From Holtermannia corniformis (taxonomy: Eukaryota; Basidiomycota; Tremellomycetes; Holtermanniales): 64,000 bases of DNA. This document shows positions 23,149-32,993 of this stretch, piece after piece. The notes under the pieces are model-generated. The model worked only from the letters and a program-made list of their open reading frames with translations, searched no databases and had not been told where the DNA came from. The stretch spans positions 66,606-130,605 of the forward strand of contig BCIJ01000003.1 of assembly GCA_001599935.1 (NCBI GenBank), in the 5' to 3' direction. Position numbers and translations under genes: made by a program. How positions within the stretch are numbered: position 1 is the first letter of the stretch; each line of letters begins with the position of its first letter.

Positions 23149-24671
23149 CATGGTCTGTCTTTCTCGCATTGATGCTAGTTGAAACTAACAGGATAGACGC
23201 CCGCGATCCGGCAAACATGCCAAGGAGCCATCCTGATCTCGTATGCTCAACTCGTTGCAGCTCCCGACACTCTGCACGAGTCCATCCACGCAGCTCTTGG
23301 TAGCACCCCCGACGCCCTCGGTGTCATCTGCGTAGACGGTACGCGGCCAAGAGTCGCAAGGAAACACCTGATCGCACACAGACCTCCCCGAAAGCTACCC
23401 TGCTGCCCGGCAACGACTGTTCCAGCTGATTGAACGCTTTGCTCGACTGCCCGAGAGTGTGCGTGCACGCTTCTCGAGGCCTGATCACTACATGTTTGGG
23501 TGGAGCTGGGGCAAGGAGATTATGAACGGCGTGAGTGGTGCCAGTTGATACGTGCCGTGTTGACGGCGGCTCAGCGACCGGATGTGTACAAGGGGTCTTA
23601 TTACGCGAACCCGATGGTGGATGTGCCAGATGTCGATGATGAGCTGAGGAGGAAACATCCAGAGTGAGCTACAACGAGTGGACAGAGGCAAGACTGAACA
23701 AGGCAGGTACTATGACCCCAACGTGTGGCCGGATGGGATCGAGGGGCTCGAGGGGTTCGAGTCGGCTTTCAAAGAGTCAGTTGCGATCCCGCTGGGTCGT
23801 AGGTAGCTGACTAGCGCGGTAGACTTGGTCGCCTGATTCATCAAGTCGGGTTGGCGTTGGCGAAAGCATGCGAGACGTTTGGTGAGTCGATCCCTATCTC
23901 TAGACCCCACTGATGAGCCAGTCGCACCAGCCGTCGCGAGCTCCGTCAGCGTTGAACGCGTGATCCGCGACTCGCAAATCAGTAAAGTCGGTCCTGTACC
24001 ACGCTGCCAACTCGAACGCTGACATCCCAGGCTCGATTACTGCACTATTTCCCACCTGAACCATCGGCGACCACAGCGTTGGCTGAGGATGCGCTGTGCG
24101 GGACGCATATCGATCACTCGCTCTTGACGGGCCTTTGTGAGTCTCTGTTACCGAGGTGCGAACGCAGGCTGATGGTCCAGGCGCCGCAATGTACTTGTTC
24201 CGCGCGGACGATGGCGCAGACGACCAAGAGCCCGTGGTCGTCCCACCCCCATCCTCGACAGCAGGTCTGTACGTGTACCCGCGCTCTTCAGAGACAGCAA
24301 CCAAAGTCTTGATCCCTCCAAACTGTCTCGGCGCGTCACCTCGCACTCGTCTCAACACCGCAGCTGACTCTACGCGCAGCATTCCAGACTGGAGAAGCTC
24401 TAGAGCTACTCACAAACGGCAAGCTGGCCGCCACGAGGCACTATGTCTCCTCGGGGGGTCCAGAGGCAGGCGACGTCCAGGTCGCAGGACGGCGCGGTAA
24501 AGTCTCGCGCGAGACGTTTGCCTACTTTCTCCAGTCTGTCACCTGGCCCTCGGACGTGACGCTTGAGCTGATGTCGACAGACCCGACGTGAGCGATGTGA
24601 TTGGAGCTGATGGCGAGACGTTTGGAGCGTTCACCAAACGCGTCCTGGCGCGGCACTATGATGCACTCTAG
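23149..24671 (+). CDS. Isopenicillin-N-synthase-like 2OG-Fe(II) oxygenase
   Basis: Non-haem iron oxygenase of the PcbC/IPNS-like family (C-terminal 2OG-FeII_Oxy domain), common in fungi and usually of unknown substrate. The body begins AILISYAQLVAAPDTLHESI and continues DALGVICV, DLPESYPAARQRLFQLIERF, DHYMFGWSWGKEIMNG, PDVYKGSYYANPMVDVPDVD, and GLEGFESAFKELGRLIHQVG. The iron-binding triad is visible as GTHIDHSLLTGLC (HxD) and later AATRHYVSSG. It ends FGAFTKRVLARHYDAL. The upstream frame is closed, so the start must lie behind an intron. The best fit is a first exon consisting of just ATG at 23149 followed by a 44-nt intron ending GATAG. One late donor is GTCTGT. Confidence 0.72.
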
Positions 24672-24821
24672 TGCGTCTGCGAGTCGTGCGCAATGGGGTT
24701 GTATATGTGACAAGGATTGTGTGTGCATCGATATTATCACTACGACTTTTTGACTATTCGTTCGTTGACAGGGAAGAATGAAACAACCGGAGAGAAGAGA
24801 AGACGGTCAAGGGGCAATACC

Positions 24822-25951
24822 CTAATCCTCGGTGCCAACGGCGCCGTAGCCGCCGCGCGAGCCCCGAGCCTCGACCCAGCTGTGCGGGAGCGCGACCGTG
24901 TCGGTCTCCGAGTGCGTGTGCCCAAACAGCAGGATGAAGCTGAACGCAATCTTGGCGAGCACGTCGAGAACAGCGTATGAAATGACCTCGGCGTCGACAG
25001 AGATCCGGTTGGCGCCCTCTGTGAGCGCAAAGACGATTGGGTAGGCCGTCCAGAGGACGATAGTGAGGACTGAAGTGGTAAAGTAGACTTTTTGCACGGC
25101 GTTGGATTGAAGCTTTGCGGCTGGGTGGGGTTAGCTGCTGGATACGATGGGGTTGGGGTGCAAGACCGACCTTGGCGACCGTTGACGACGAGCGTCCAAA
25201 GCACAATCAGGAACGCGGCGCACGAGACGGCATAGAAGAGCCAGCGGGCGCGCTCGCCGTCGGTATAAGCGGCCGGCAAGAGACCGGAGAGCAGACCGGT
25301 GATGATCATGAACACGTCGACGATCATGACGGACACGGTCGTGGCGGGGCTGAGACCGGAGAGAAGTGCGAGGTCGAGAAGGAGGAGCGGGGTCGTGATG
25401 AGCCAGTCGATGTAGCGCGCCCAGTAGACTTGGCGGACGACGTGGACGTTTGGGTTCGGGTGGGCGGCGTGTGTTGGAACGTAGGTGATGCCGAGGCCGG
25501 TTGCCATGGCGAGATACGAGACCTGAGATGTCAGCGCATGTAGGATGAGCGGTGGGCCACTGACCATTGCCGTTCCGAGGATGAGCGCGCTGATCCTGCA
25601 GGGTGGATCAGTAGACCTCGGAGAGGATGACGGACGACGGACCAGTGGAAGAGGCGGAACCGGCGTTCAACGCGCTTGCTGAGGATGTAGACGCCGATGA
25701 GCGAGAGCGTAAACATGACCCAGACGACCCAGAGCGTCGTGTGGCCTGCACGGTTCGCATGGATGTACCGCGTAACGGCGTGGACGGGCTACGAACCGGT
25801 TCGTGAGCGAGTGGGAAGCAGTGTGCTCAATCGGCAGACTGACCGTATGCGTCGGCGCAGGCAGTGCCACATGCGAGTGGTGGGATCCACCCGTGTGAGT
25901 GCCCCCGGGCGGGTTGACAGAGATGGTCTGCGTTGGGTTGAAAAAGTCCAT
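24822..25951 (-). CDS. Microbial (type I) rhodopsin, probable light-driven proton pump
   Basis: Seven-helix retinal protein of the fungal opsin family. The start MDFFNPTQTISVNPPGG has a strong ATG context; an upstream ATG at 26017 would add 22 residues. Helix A is TTLWVVWVMFTLSLIGVYIL and helix B ILHALTSQVSYLAMATGLGI. Helix C holds RYIDWLITTPLLLLDLAL, with the bacteriorhodopsin-equivalent Arg82, Asp85, Thr89 and Asp96 all kept. Helices D-F include VMIVDVFMIITGLLSGLLPA, ARWLFYAVSCAAFLIVLW and SVLTIVLWTAYPIVFALTEG. Helix G is VDAEVISYAVLDVLAKIAFS, where the Schiff-base Lys codon lies at 24951-24953. Keeping both carboxylates argues for pumping rather than a sensory or opsin-related protein lacking Lys. 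Plasma membrane. Three or four short introns. Retinal synthesis genes are not in this window. Confidence 0.9.
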
Positions 25952-26439
25952 GGTGATGGCTGTGGATGCTGCAGACTGAAGCAAAGTATCCGATGGCGGC
26001 GCATCGCTCGACCTCATGACCGTTCAAACGTCATCGAGCCACGGGGCCGCCGCCGTGGCGCATGCATCCCACTCTACTGTACGTCGCCTTGCCTGGTCCC
26101 AGATCGTCCTCAGATCGGAGGACAAGCTCGATGGATCCGGGTGCTTTGTTCGCACGCGCTGGGTCAGCATCGTGTCAAAGGTGAAGAAGCCCGCAGGTGA
26201 CTTGGTGGCGCACCGCCAGCTTCTGCCACTGTGAAATGCACCTTCCCAGCTTGATCAAAGCCCTTGATCGTGACGGATCCTACGCAGGTATCGATCGCTT
26301 CTGTAGACATGACGGGCTGCAGGGAAAGAGAGTGGGACCAGTACTTGACACAGCCGGCGTCACCAGGCATGCCGAAGGACAGCACGCAGCGAGCCATCCC
26401 CTGCCGCGTAGCACCTCGTACCTCTCAGGCCAAACCAGT
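25952..26439. other. Region upstream of the rhodopsin, no gene seen
   Basis: Contains the rhodopsin promoter and 5' leader, then minus-strand sequence with scattered coding-like fragments (GFDQAGKVHFTVAEAG near 26220-26270). These could be debris from the adjacent decayed transketolase-like gene. No intact frame. Confidence 0.35.
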
Positions 26440-27330
26440 CACACTGTGAGCTCGGCGAGCAATCTGCACCTTTGTAGGACGGTTGGGTCGAAGCCGAGCC
26501 GAGTTTTGACGTATGCGATCTCGTCGTCGCCCGGTGCTGCGCCGTGCGCGGGCCCGTGTTGGCTTTGCGTGAAGAGTGGCCGATGACGGTCCGGATGTTG
26601 ACGAGCACAGGCTTGCCGGTCAGAGAGCGGGCTTTGTCAAAGCGGCGAGCTGTGCGTGTTAGATGATACCTCTTGGCAACCCAAACTGATATCATTGAAC
26701 CCATCGTAGACGTTGACGATATGCCAGCCTTGTGCGGCGAGCTTGGCAGGCGTGTGCTCGGTAAAGCAGTTGTCGCGACCGTGACACGGTTGTTGTTGTA
26801 GATCAAGACCAAACTGTCGAGACCGAGATGTCCCGCAAGTGAGATGGCTGTTATCGTCGGCTACCTCGCAGCTCATCCAGTGAAGGACCTCACAGTGCTG
26901 CCCGACACCCTCTTGACAGCCATCGCCTGTAAAGCACCAGTTCTGGTTGTTGATCATGTCCAGGCCGTCTTGGTTGTATGTTGCTGCCAGCTGCTTGGAA
27001 GCGATCGCCATACCGACGGCATTGAAGATACCCTGGCCAAGGGGACCAGTCGTTACTTTGATACCTGAGCTGGCGTCAGTACATGCAGCTCAAGTGCTGA
27101 CAATAGACTAACCTGGGTACTCGATCTCGAGGTGACCCCCGAGCACTCGCTTTGACCACCTTGTCAGTCGTCTTGGCATTCTGTACCAGCTTTGTCGAGT
27201 GGCCATTCGCAGTCGTCATCTTGGCTATATCCTGCCCGTCGAGTATATCAGCATGAGCAGCCTGCCGTCGCGTCGGACCGCGGTGAGTGCTCGCAAGTCG
27301 GGGTCAACATAGTCAGCATCTCTCGGACCG
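26440..27330 (-). pseudogene. Transketolase / dihydroxyacetone-synthase-like gene, truncated and frameshifted
   Basis: Unmistakable transketolase blocks, in order: LRALTAVRRDGRLLMLIY (about 27240-27300), HLEIEYPG, then after an intron IKVTTGPLGQGIFNAVGMAI, ASKQLAATYNQDGLDMINNQ, WCFTGDGCQEGVG (thiamine-diphosphate/Mg site), HLGLDSLVLIYNNNRVTV, CFTEHTPAKLAAQGWHIVNV and LTGKPVLVNIRTVIGHSSRK. The frame is broken after NNRVTV and again after SSRKANTGP, where one base appears missing in a C run. The N-terminal segment containing the usual LSNGHA motif is deleted. The whole C-terminal half (the transketolase pyrimidine-binding and C-terminal domains) is absent; after DPTVLQ the similarity stops. Dead gene, though a single-base error in a homopolymer could account for one shift. 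Confidence 0.8.
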
Positions 27331-27593
27331 TCAGCACGCGCGACGCCGATGATGAGATGACCCGCAATGGGCCGTGAGCAGCTGACAGCTCTACTGGGCC
27401 GCAGGATGTCTTCGGAACGAGGAGATGAAGCCGAGGGAGCGGATGAGATGATTGTTTGCTTTTCTCCATCGTGGATCACACACCTCTTGATCACTGCAGA
27501 CGGTTTAGAGCTGGCTGACCCGCGGCTGCAAGCCAAGTGATGGGGATGCATGCTGTCGACAAACGCAGCACCAATGCATCCCCCTATCAACGT

Positions 27594-28060
27594 TTAGAAG
27601 ACCGTGTGCCCATCATCAATGAGCAAGTCGGCGCCCGTCATAAAGCTCGAGGCCTTCCCGAGCTAGAACAAGACCGGGTGTGGAAAGACGGTCGAGCATG
27701 CAGCTCAGGCCGCAGAGCGAGCAGACCATCTGTCATGGCGGTGCGGATGTACCCTGGCGATACCGTCTGCTAGCATGTCAGCACGCTCGAGGGATTGTCG
27801 ACTCACCTTGACCCGGATCCCGTACGCTTCCCACTCGGCCAACCGATCAGAGCATTCACCACAACATCATTCTCAACGCATACGATACGGCACAGCCCCT
27901 TACTGGTGGGTTGCCGACATCAATCTCGTCCACCGCAGAGACCACCGGCTTAGCACCTTGGTTGATGTTCGCAGCACAGACGTCAATGATCTCAGCGGTG
28001 CGGGATTTCTCGCTGCCGGTCCCGAATGCCATGGCGTCTATCGCGGGTTGCCTGGTCAGC
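27594..28060 (-). pseudogene. Short-chain dehydrogenase/reductase remnant
   Basis: The C-terminal end of an SDR is plain: DRLAEWEAYGIRVK, an intron with CTGAC and GCAG, TVSPGYIRTAMTDGLLALRP, ELHARPSF, then MTGADLLIDDGHTVF and stop. The usual pattern is SPGYIxTxMTxxL followed by MTGADLxIDGG. Upstream, TAEIIDVCAANINQGAKPVV is recognisable as the cofactor-proximal region, but the intervening catalytic Ser and Tyr-x3-Lys segment is missing or out of frame. The N-terminal Gly-rich motif is not found. It lies next to the transketolase remnant, same strand. Likely a decayed polyol or sugar dehydrogenase. Confidence 0.7.
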
Positions 28061-28431
28061 CTCAGGAGACTCCATTAGGAAGCGGGACCGGCGTGGGACC
28101 TCTTCACTTCGAGAGACTTTCAGCTTCGGCTGTACCATCGCGGCTGGCAACGGGCCCACTGAGGACGAATGCTTCAGTGGCTCCCAGTAATCACAATCAA
28201 GCGGGTGATATCACCCCAACGATGGCCATCATGGGGCAGGAAAAATGTCGAGCGCAGAGTCAGAAGACGCTTACTAGGTTTCAGGTGCCATACTCCTGTG
28301 CTTGACGGCGGCGCTGCTGTCCAATTGATCAAGCTTTTTGTGAGTGAGGCCACTGCTCATCGAGTGAACAAGCTGTCGACGTTTGCCAGTCATTTGGGCG
28401 AGGTTCAAACTGTGCATATGCCCTGCATACT

Positions 28432-28710
28432 CTAAAAAGTACTGTTGGTGGCGTTGCGCCTCTGCTGGTATACAGTACTTATGTCCTCGGCGAGTTCGTT
28501 CGCGTCGATATCCCAAAGCACCGCGTTGTCAACTACGGTAGGGTCCAATGTGACCGTGCCATTCTGTGCAACACTGCCGAGTATTGGCCCATCAGCTTGA
28601 TACGAGACAACACCATCTGCTCCTACAAAGACGTTCGTGACGTTGAGCAGTGAGTCGGATCCGGAGACCGCTCCGAGGTATACTGTCAATGCTCTGAAGA
28701 TACCGTCCAT
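28432..28710 (-). CDS. Hypothetical short ORF, possibly a gene fragment
   Basis: A 92-residue open frame, MDGIFRALTVYLGAVSGSDS through GVVSYQADGPILGSVAQNGT to DANELAEDISTVYQQRR, ending NATNSTF. It has possible N-glycosylation sites (NVT, NGT, NAT, NST) and alternating polar/hydrophobic residues as in an exported beta-rich protein, but no signal peptide is seen at this start. It sits between the SDR remnant and the GH3 stop codon, so it may be the last exon of a lost secreted gene. Not recognised. Confidence 0.35.
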   Translation of the reverse strand: MDGIFRALTVYLGAVSGSDSLLNVTNVFVGADGVVSYQADGPILGSVAQNGTVTLDPTVVDNAVLWDIDANELAEDISTVYQQRRNATNSTF

Positions 28711-28954
28711 TGGTTTATTACCTTGCGGGCACGTTGAGCTGTACTAAGATATAGACTGAAGCGGAGATCATCACGGTAGGCGACAAAGGGGCGCGATCGA
28801 GTCTGCATTTGCTGAGCACTCTCTTATAGTGCTTGCATATGGAGCTGGGCACAAGGGAACTTCAACTCGTGTTTGGGCATCAGCTTGGTCTTCCGTCTTG
28901 CTGAACGGATCTGTGAGCTGTATCGTCGCTTCTAGGATATGCATCAAAAGTTCG

Positions 28955-31900
28955 TCACAGACCAGTCCATGTAATCGTCTTCTCGAGCGTCGTCTTGGCG
29001 GTGAGGCGAACATCCTCATAGCTCGCCGCGATCCGAAGCTCAAAGTCGCCGGCCTCGGCAATCCAATAAGCCTTGTGGTCATCCCAGAACGCCCATGCGT
29101 CTCGATCAAGCTCGACCGACACTGTGCGTTGCTCCCCAGGCTGCAGCGTGACCTTTGCGAAGCCTTTGAGCTCCGCGGCGGGCCTTGGCAAGGATGACTT
29201 GGGATCGGACACGTATACTTGAATGATCTCAGAGCCAGCGACGGCTCCCTCGTTGCGCACTGTGACTTGCAAGCGCAGAGTTGCCGTCCGCGCCCTTGTA
29301 TCGACGCTGATGGTCGATGGAGCGTCCAGCGCTACGTACTCGAAGCGCGTGTACGTGAGGCCGTGGCCGAAAGGGAAAGACACGGCGGCATTCGGATGTC
29401 TGTATCCGACGTATATTCCCTATCGCTTGTCAGTGGCCGCAGTGAAGGTCGTCCGAGACAACGCACTTCGCTGTACATGACGTTGCCATTTTCTCCGCCG
29501 AAGGAGGTGTATGACGGGCAATCCTGAATTCGCCGACTGGGTGCGGTTTCAGTGGCCGACGTAGATTCTAAAGCGTCCACTTACGGCCACGATACAGGAA
29601 GCTTGGCAGAGGGTTGACGCGTGCCAAACAGTACGTCCGCCAACCCGTTTCCGAGGTCATTGCCCCCATAGAACGCATGTGCCACGGTTGCCGCCTGGTC
29701 CAACCAAGGAAGCTCCACAGGCGTACCGGCCTGAGTGACCACCACGGTGTTGGGATTGGCCTCTAGCACTGCGCGTATGAGGTTGTCATTGTTGCCGGGT
29801 AGCCTGCTCCGTGAGCTGCCGTCTGAAGTGTGATACTCAAACTTACTTCATGTCCGGGCGATCGAACGCCTCTGCTTCAAACTCTTGGGTCAAACCAACG
29901 ACAACAATGGCAACTTCGGAGATCAGCACAGTCGATTCACAAGGCACCCACCGTCCGATTCCTGTGCAAGCGACACGGCCTCCTTCAACGCGTCGGCATC
30001 AGCTACCGGCTTCCAAGCCCCAACTCGAAGGGCGCCACGAGTCTTGTACACCGAGTTGTTGTTCAGCTGGATTTCTACGCGTAGCGTCAGTACATCACTA
30101 TAATGATCTCAGAAGAAACACTTGCCGTTTGTCGCCCTGACTTCGAATGCGTACTCCTGTCCGGCCCGAAGATTGCGAGCGATTCCTTTCTGCGACAGCT
30201 GTCAGGCTTACGTCTCAAGACCTTGGTCAACCCACCTCCTCAATTGTGCCCTGCGATAGGAAGTACGTTCCGAGAGTTTGATCGGTCGTATTGTCTACGA
30301 TCAGTTCGCCGTCGAGGTAAAGGTTGGCTTGACCGGCAAGAACCTGAGATAGTCCGATTAACGCAAAATGGGCTCGGCCGTCGCACTTACCACAGAGAAC
30401 TCCCAATCACCGTCTTGGTCTGGGACAAACGCACCAGAGTAGCGGTACCAGCAGGTCATGTTGACGGTCGCAGCTATGGCTGCTTGAATGATGATCATAT
30501 CAGCGTTAAGAAACTCACGAATGTGATCGTTGAGCATGAGCTGACTCTTGAACGTCTCGGTGGTGAACAGTGGCTCTGTGTCTTGTTGACCCTGGTCGTT
30601 GAAAGGGTTGTTCCAAAACTCGACAAGACCCCCCGTTTTGGCATTCTCGCCTTGACCCAAGCGCAAGTAGCGGTCGATGAGGGGAATGAATCGGAACGCG
30701 GGCGCACCCATTGCGTACTTGACATCCGCAGGATCGATCCCAAGGACCGAATGCGCAGCTGAGCGGATACCCTCCAGCGGGGTGACCTTGTACGTAGAGA
30801 GCAGTTCTGCCGCGCCGCCACCGGATGTGACTGCGATATTGGCGTTGTACCCGATCACGCCGATACGCTTGACAGGTTCGGGTCTGGCAGTGTTATTTTG
30901 CGAAAGTGGCAAGAGGTTCTTATCGTTCTTGAGGAGCACGACGGCATCTGCAGCCGAGCGACGTAGCAGCTGTCATCTCTCAGTAAGACGCACATAAACG
31001 AGAATTAGCTCACCTCACGCAGCTCGGGGGTATCGACTTGCTTCTGGGGAGCGTCGAAAGGGATCCCGGATGCTTGGCACTTTCGTACCAGTTCAAGTAC
31101 CTTCTTGGCCCGCTCGTCAAGATCCTCCATCGTGAGCTTCCCCGCGACCATGGATCTCGAGACTGCCTGGCCACGGACCGTGCTCGGTCCTGGCATCTAT
31201 TCAGCCAGATGAGTCCTTGTATGATTCCTGGTCATGAGCACTGACCTCGAGATCAAGACCCGCCTTCAATGCCCTGGTACACGAGTACGTGCCAGACCAG
31301 TCGGACATCACCAGACCGTCGTAGCCCCATTCCTGGCTTAGGTCAGCGCTGCAACAGAGCCTGTAATGCCTTACCCCTCGGAGTATATCTTTGATCAGCA
31401 CGTCGCTTTCGCTGGCGTGTACGCCATTGACACGGTTGTAGCTAGCTCGGTCAGCTTGACATCAATGACCCATCGCAACATACCTCGTCATGACGGCCCC
31501 AGGGTTCGCTCCTCGGATGGCTATTTGGAATGGCTTCAGGTAGATTTCGCGCATTGCTCGATCGGAAACGATTGCATTGAATGTCTTGCGCTCGGTCTCT
31601 TGATCGTTGTTGACGTAGTGCTTGAGGGTCGCGATTACTCCTTTTCCTTGGAGTGCAGATATGTAGGAAGAGGCCATCATTCCGTTCAGGAAGGGATCCT
31701 GATCCTCATCAGCAACTCAGTATCAAAACGCGGAACACGTCTGTACCTCACTGAACGATTCGAAGCCCCTTCCACCAAGCGGCGACCGATGAGTGTTGAC
31801 CGTCGGTCCCAGTAGAATGTGGGCGCTGAGCCCGTCAGCATAAGCGACAAGCCCATCTTGAGCCTGTGACTCACCCTTTCTCCTTGCATTCAACCGCCAG

Positions 31901-32429
31901 AGCCTCGCCGATTTCTGCCACAAGATCGAGGTCCCAGCTGGCTGCCAGTCCGGTTGCTGATGGAAAGCAAGAGCTTGGCTCGCCGTTGAACACTGAGCCA
32001 TCGTCAGATGGAAGCGCAACATGGGAAACCGCACTCACTGTATATGCCACGAACGCCATTGGGACCTGACGCAAGTCAGTAAGGATAATCTGCTGACTTG
32101 GCACAGCTTACCATCGGACACTGTTAGACGCACTCTGCTCAGCAGAGTTCATGGTTTCGAGCTACTCACTCTATGTAGGTGTTAGCGAAAATCGTACAGT
32201 GCCCGCCCAATACTCACTCTCACGGCCGGAACCCCATGCTTGGGAATAGGCGCGGTGTGCCAGTTGTCAGAACCTGCCAGGAGAGAGATCTGCAGTGATC
32301 AGCTGAATCCTCTCCCTTTGAGATCTCGCCGTGTACCTTCTCGTTAGTCGTCAGCTTGGCCAAAACCGCGTCGACGTCGATCAAGTCTGGGTGGGCGCTG
32401 TTGGAGCGGTGCTGCTGTTCGAAGACCAT
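28955..32429 (-). CDS. GH3 family beta-glucosidase with PA14 insert
   Basis: Hydrolyses beta-glucosides such as cellobiose from the non-reducing end. It starts [20 protein letters not shown] with no signal peptide, so it is probably intracellular. The GH3 N-terminal barrel includes [40 protein letters not shown] and [14 protein letters not shown]. The nucleophile Asp is in [13 protein letters not shown] (codon 31310-31312). The GH3 C-domain follows ([40 protein letters not shown]), interrupted by a PA14 domain ([35 protein letters not shown]). Then come [36 protein letters not shown] and a fibronectin-III-like end ([20 protein letters not shown]). Some exon joins around 29.8-30.3 kb remain uncertain. 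Divergent from the sugar porter, suggesting co-regulation. Confidence 0.85.
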
Positions 32430-32993
32430 TCAGCCGAGGAGTAGACTTTATCAAAGGAACCCACGGTCTTGGCGCCTTGTGCGCCATGTCCATTTATCTC
32501 AAGATGAGCATTGGTTTCGGCGACATGTGGTTTGCCACTGGCCAGGTCTTTCAACTGCACACCACGTCAATGACGTACGCTGCAAGGTCATACCCACCTT
32601 GTCAATGATGGTCGGTTTATTCACAGCAGTCGGCATGATGGGTGGTTGTCAAGCTGAGCTCACAGCCGTGCAATCAAGTGACGCGGCGCGCCCCACAGTC
32701 CGTCGCACTGAACGGAACGCCCGAAGGCGAGCCTCCACCAGCCGACAAGGGAACGTGATCTGGAACTACTTCGGACCGGAGTAATTCCATTTCGCCCACC
32801 GTACAGGAACTACCCCGGTCCGGGAGGTGGAAACATTGACGCAGACAAGCACGAGTCGTCCACTTTGAGCGCCGGGCCACCACTCCGGCCCCATGTTGGC
32901 TTAGGGAACGCGGACGAGAAGGTATAAAGTGCTGGGTCCTTTGCGGTCGATCTTGCGCTTCCTTTCGTCCGTAATTTCGTTGGTTTCCCGAAG
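32430..32993. promoter_or_regulatory. Divergent promoter between GH3 and sugar porter
   Basis: About 560 bp separate the two start codons. A TATAAA box lies at 32933-32938, about 60 bp before the porter ATG. CGGACCGG at 32772-32779 and its reverse complement CCGGTCCG at 32815-32822 form an inverted pair of CGG-bearing sites, the kind bound by Zn2Cys6 dimers. Such a regulator is encoded just downstream at 35.5 kb. Binding is inferred, not shown. Confidence 0.45.
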
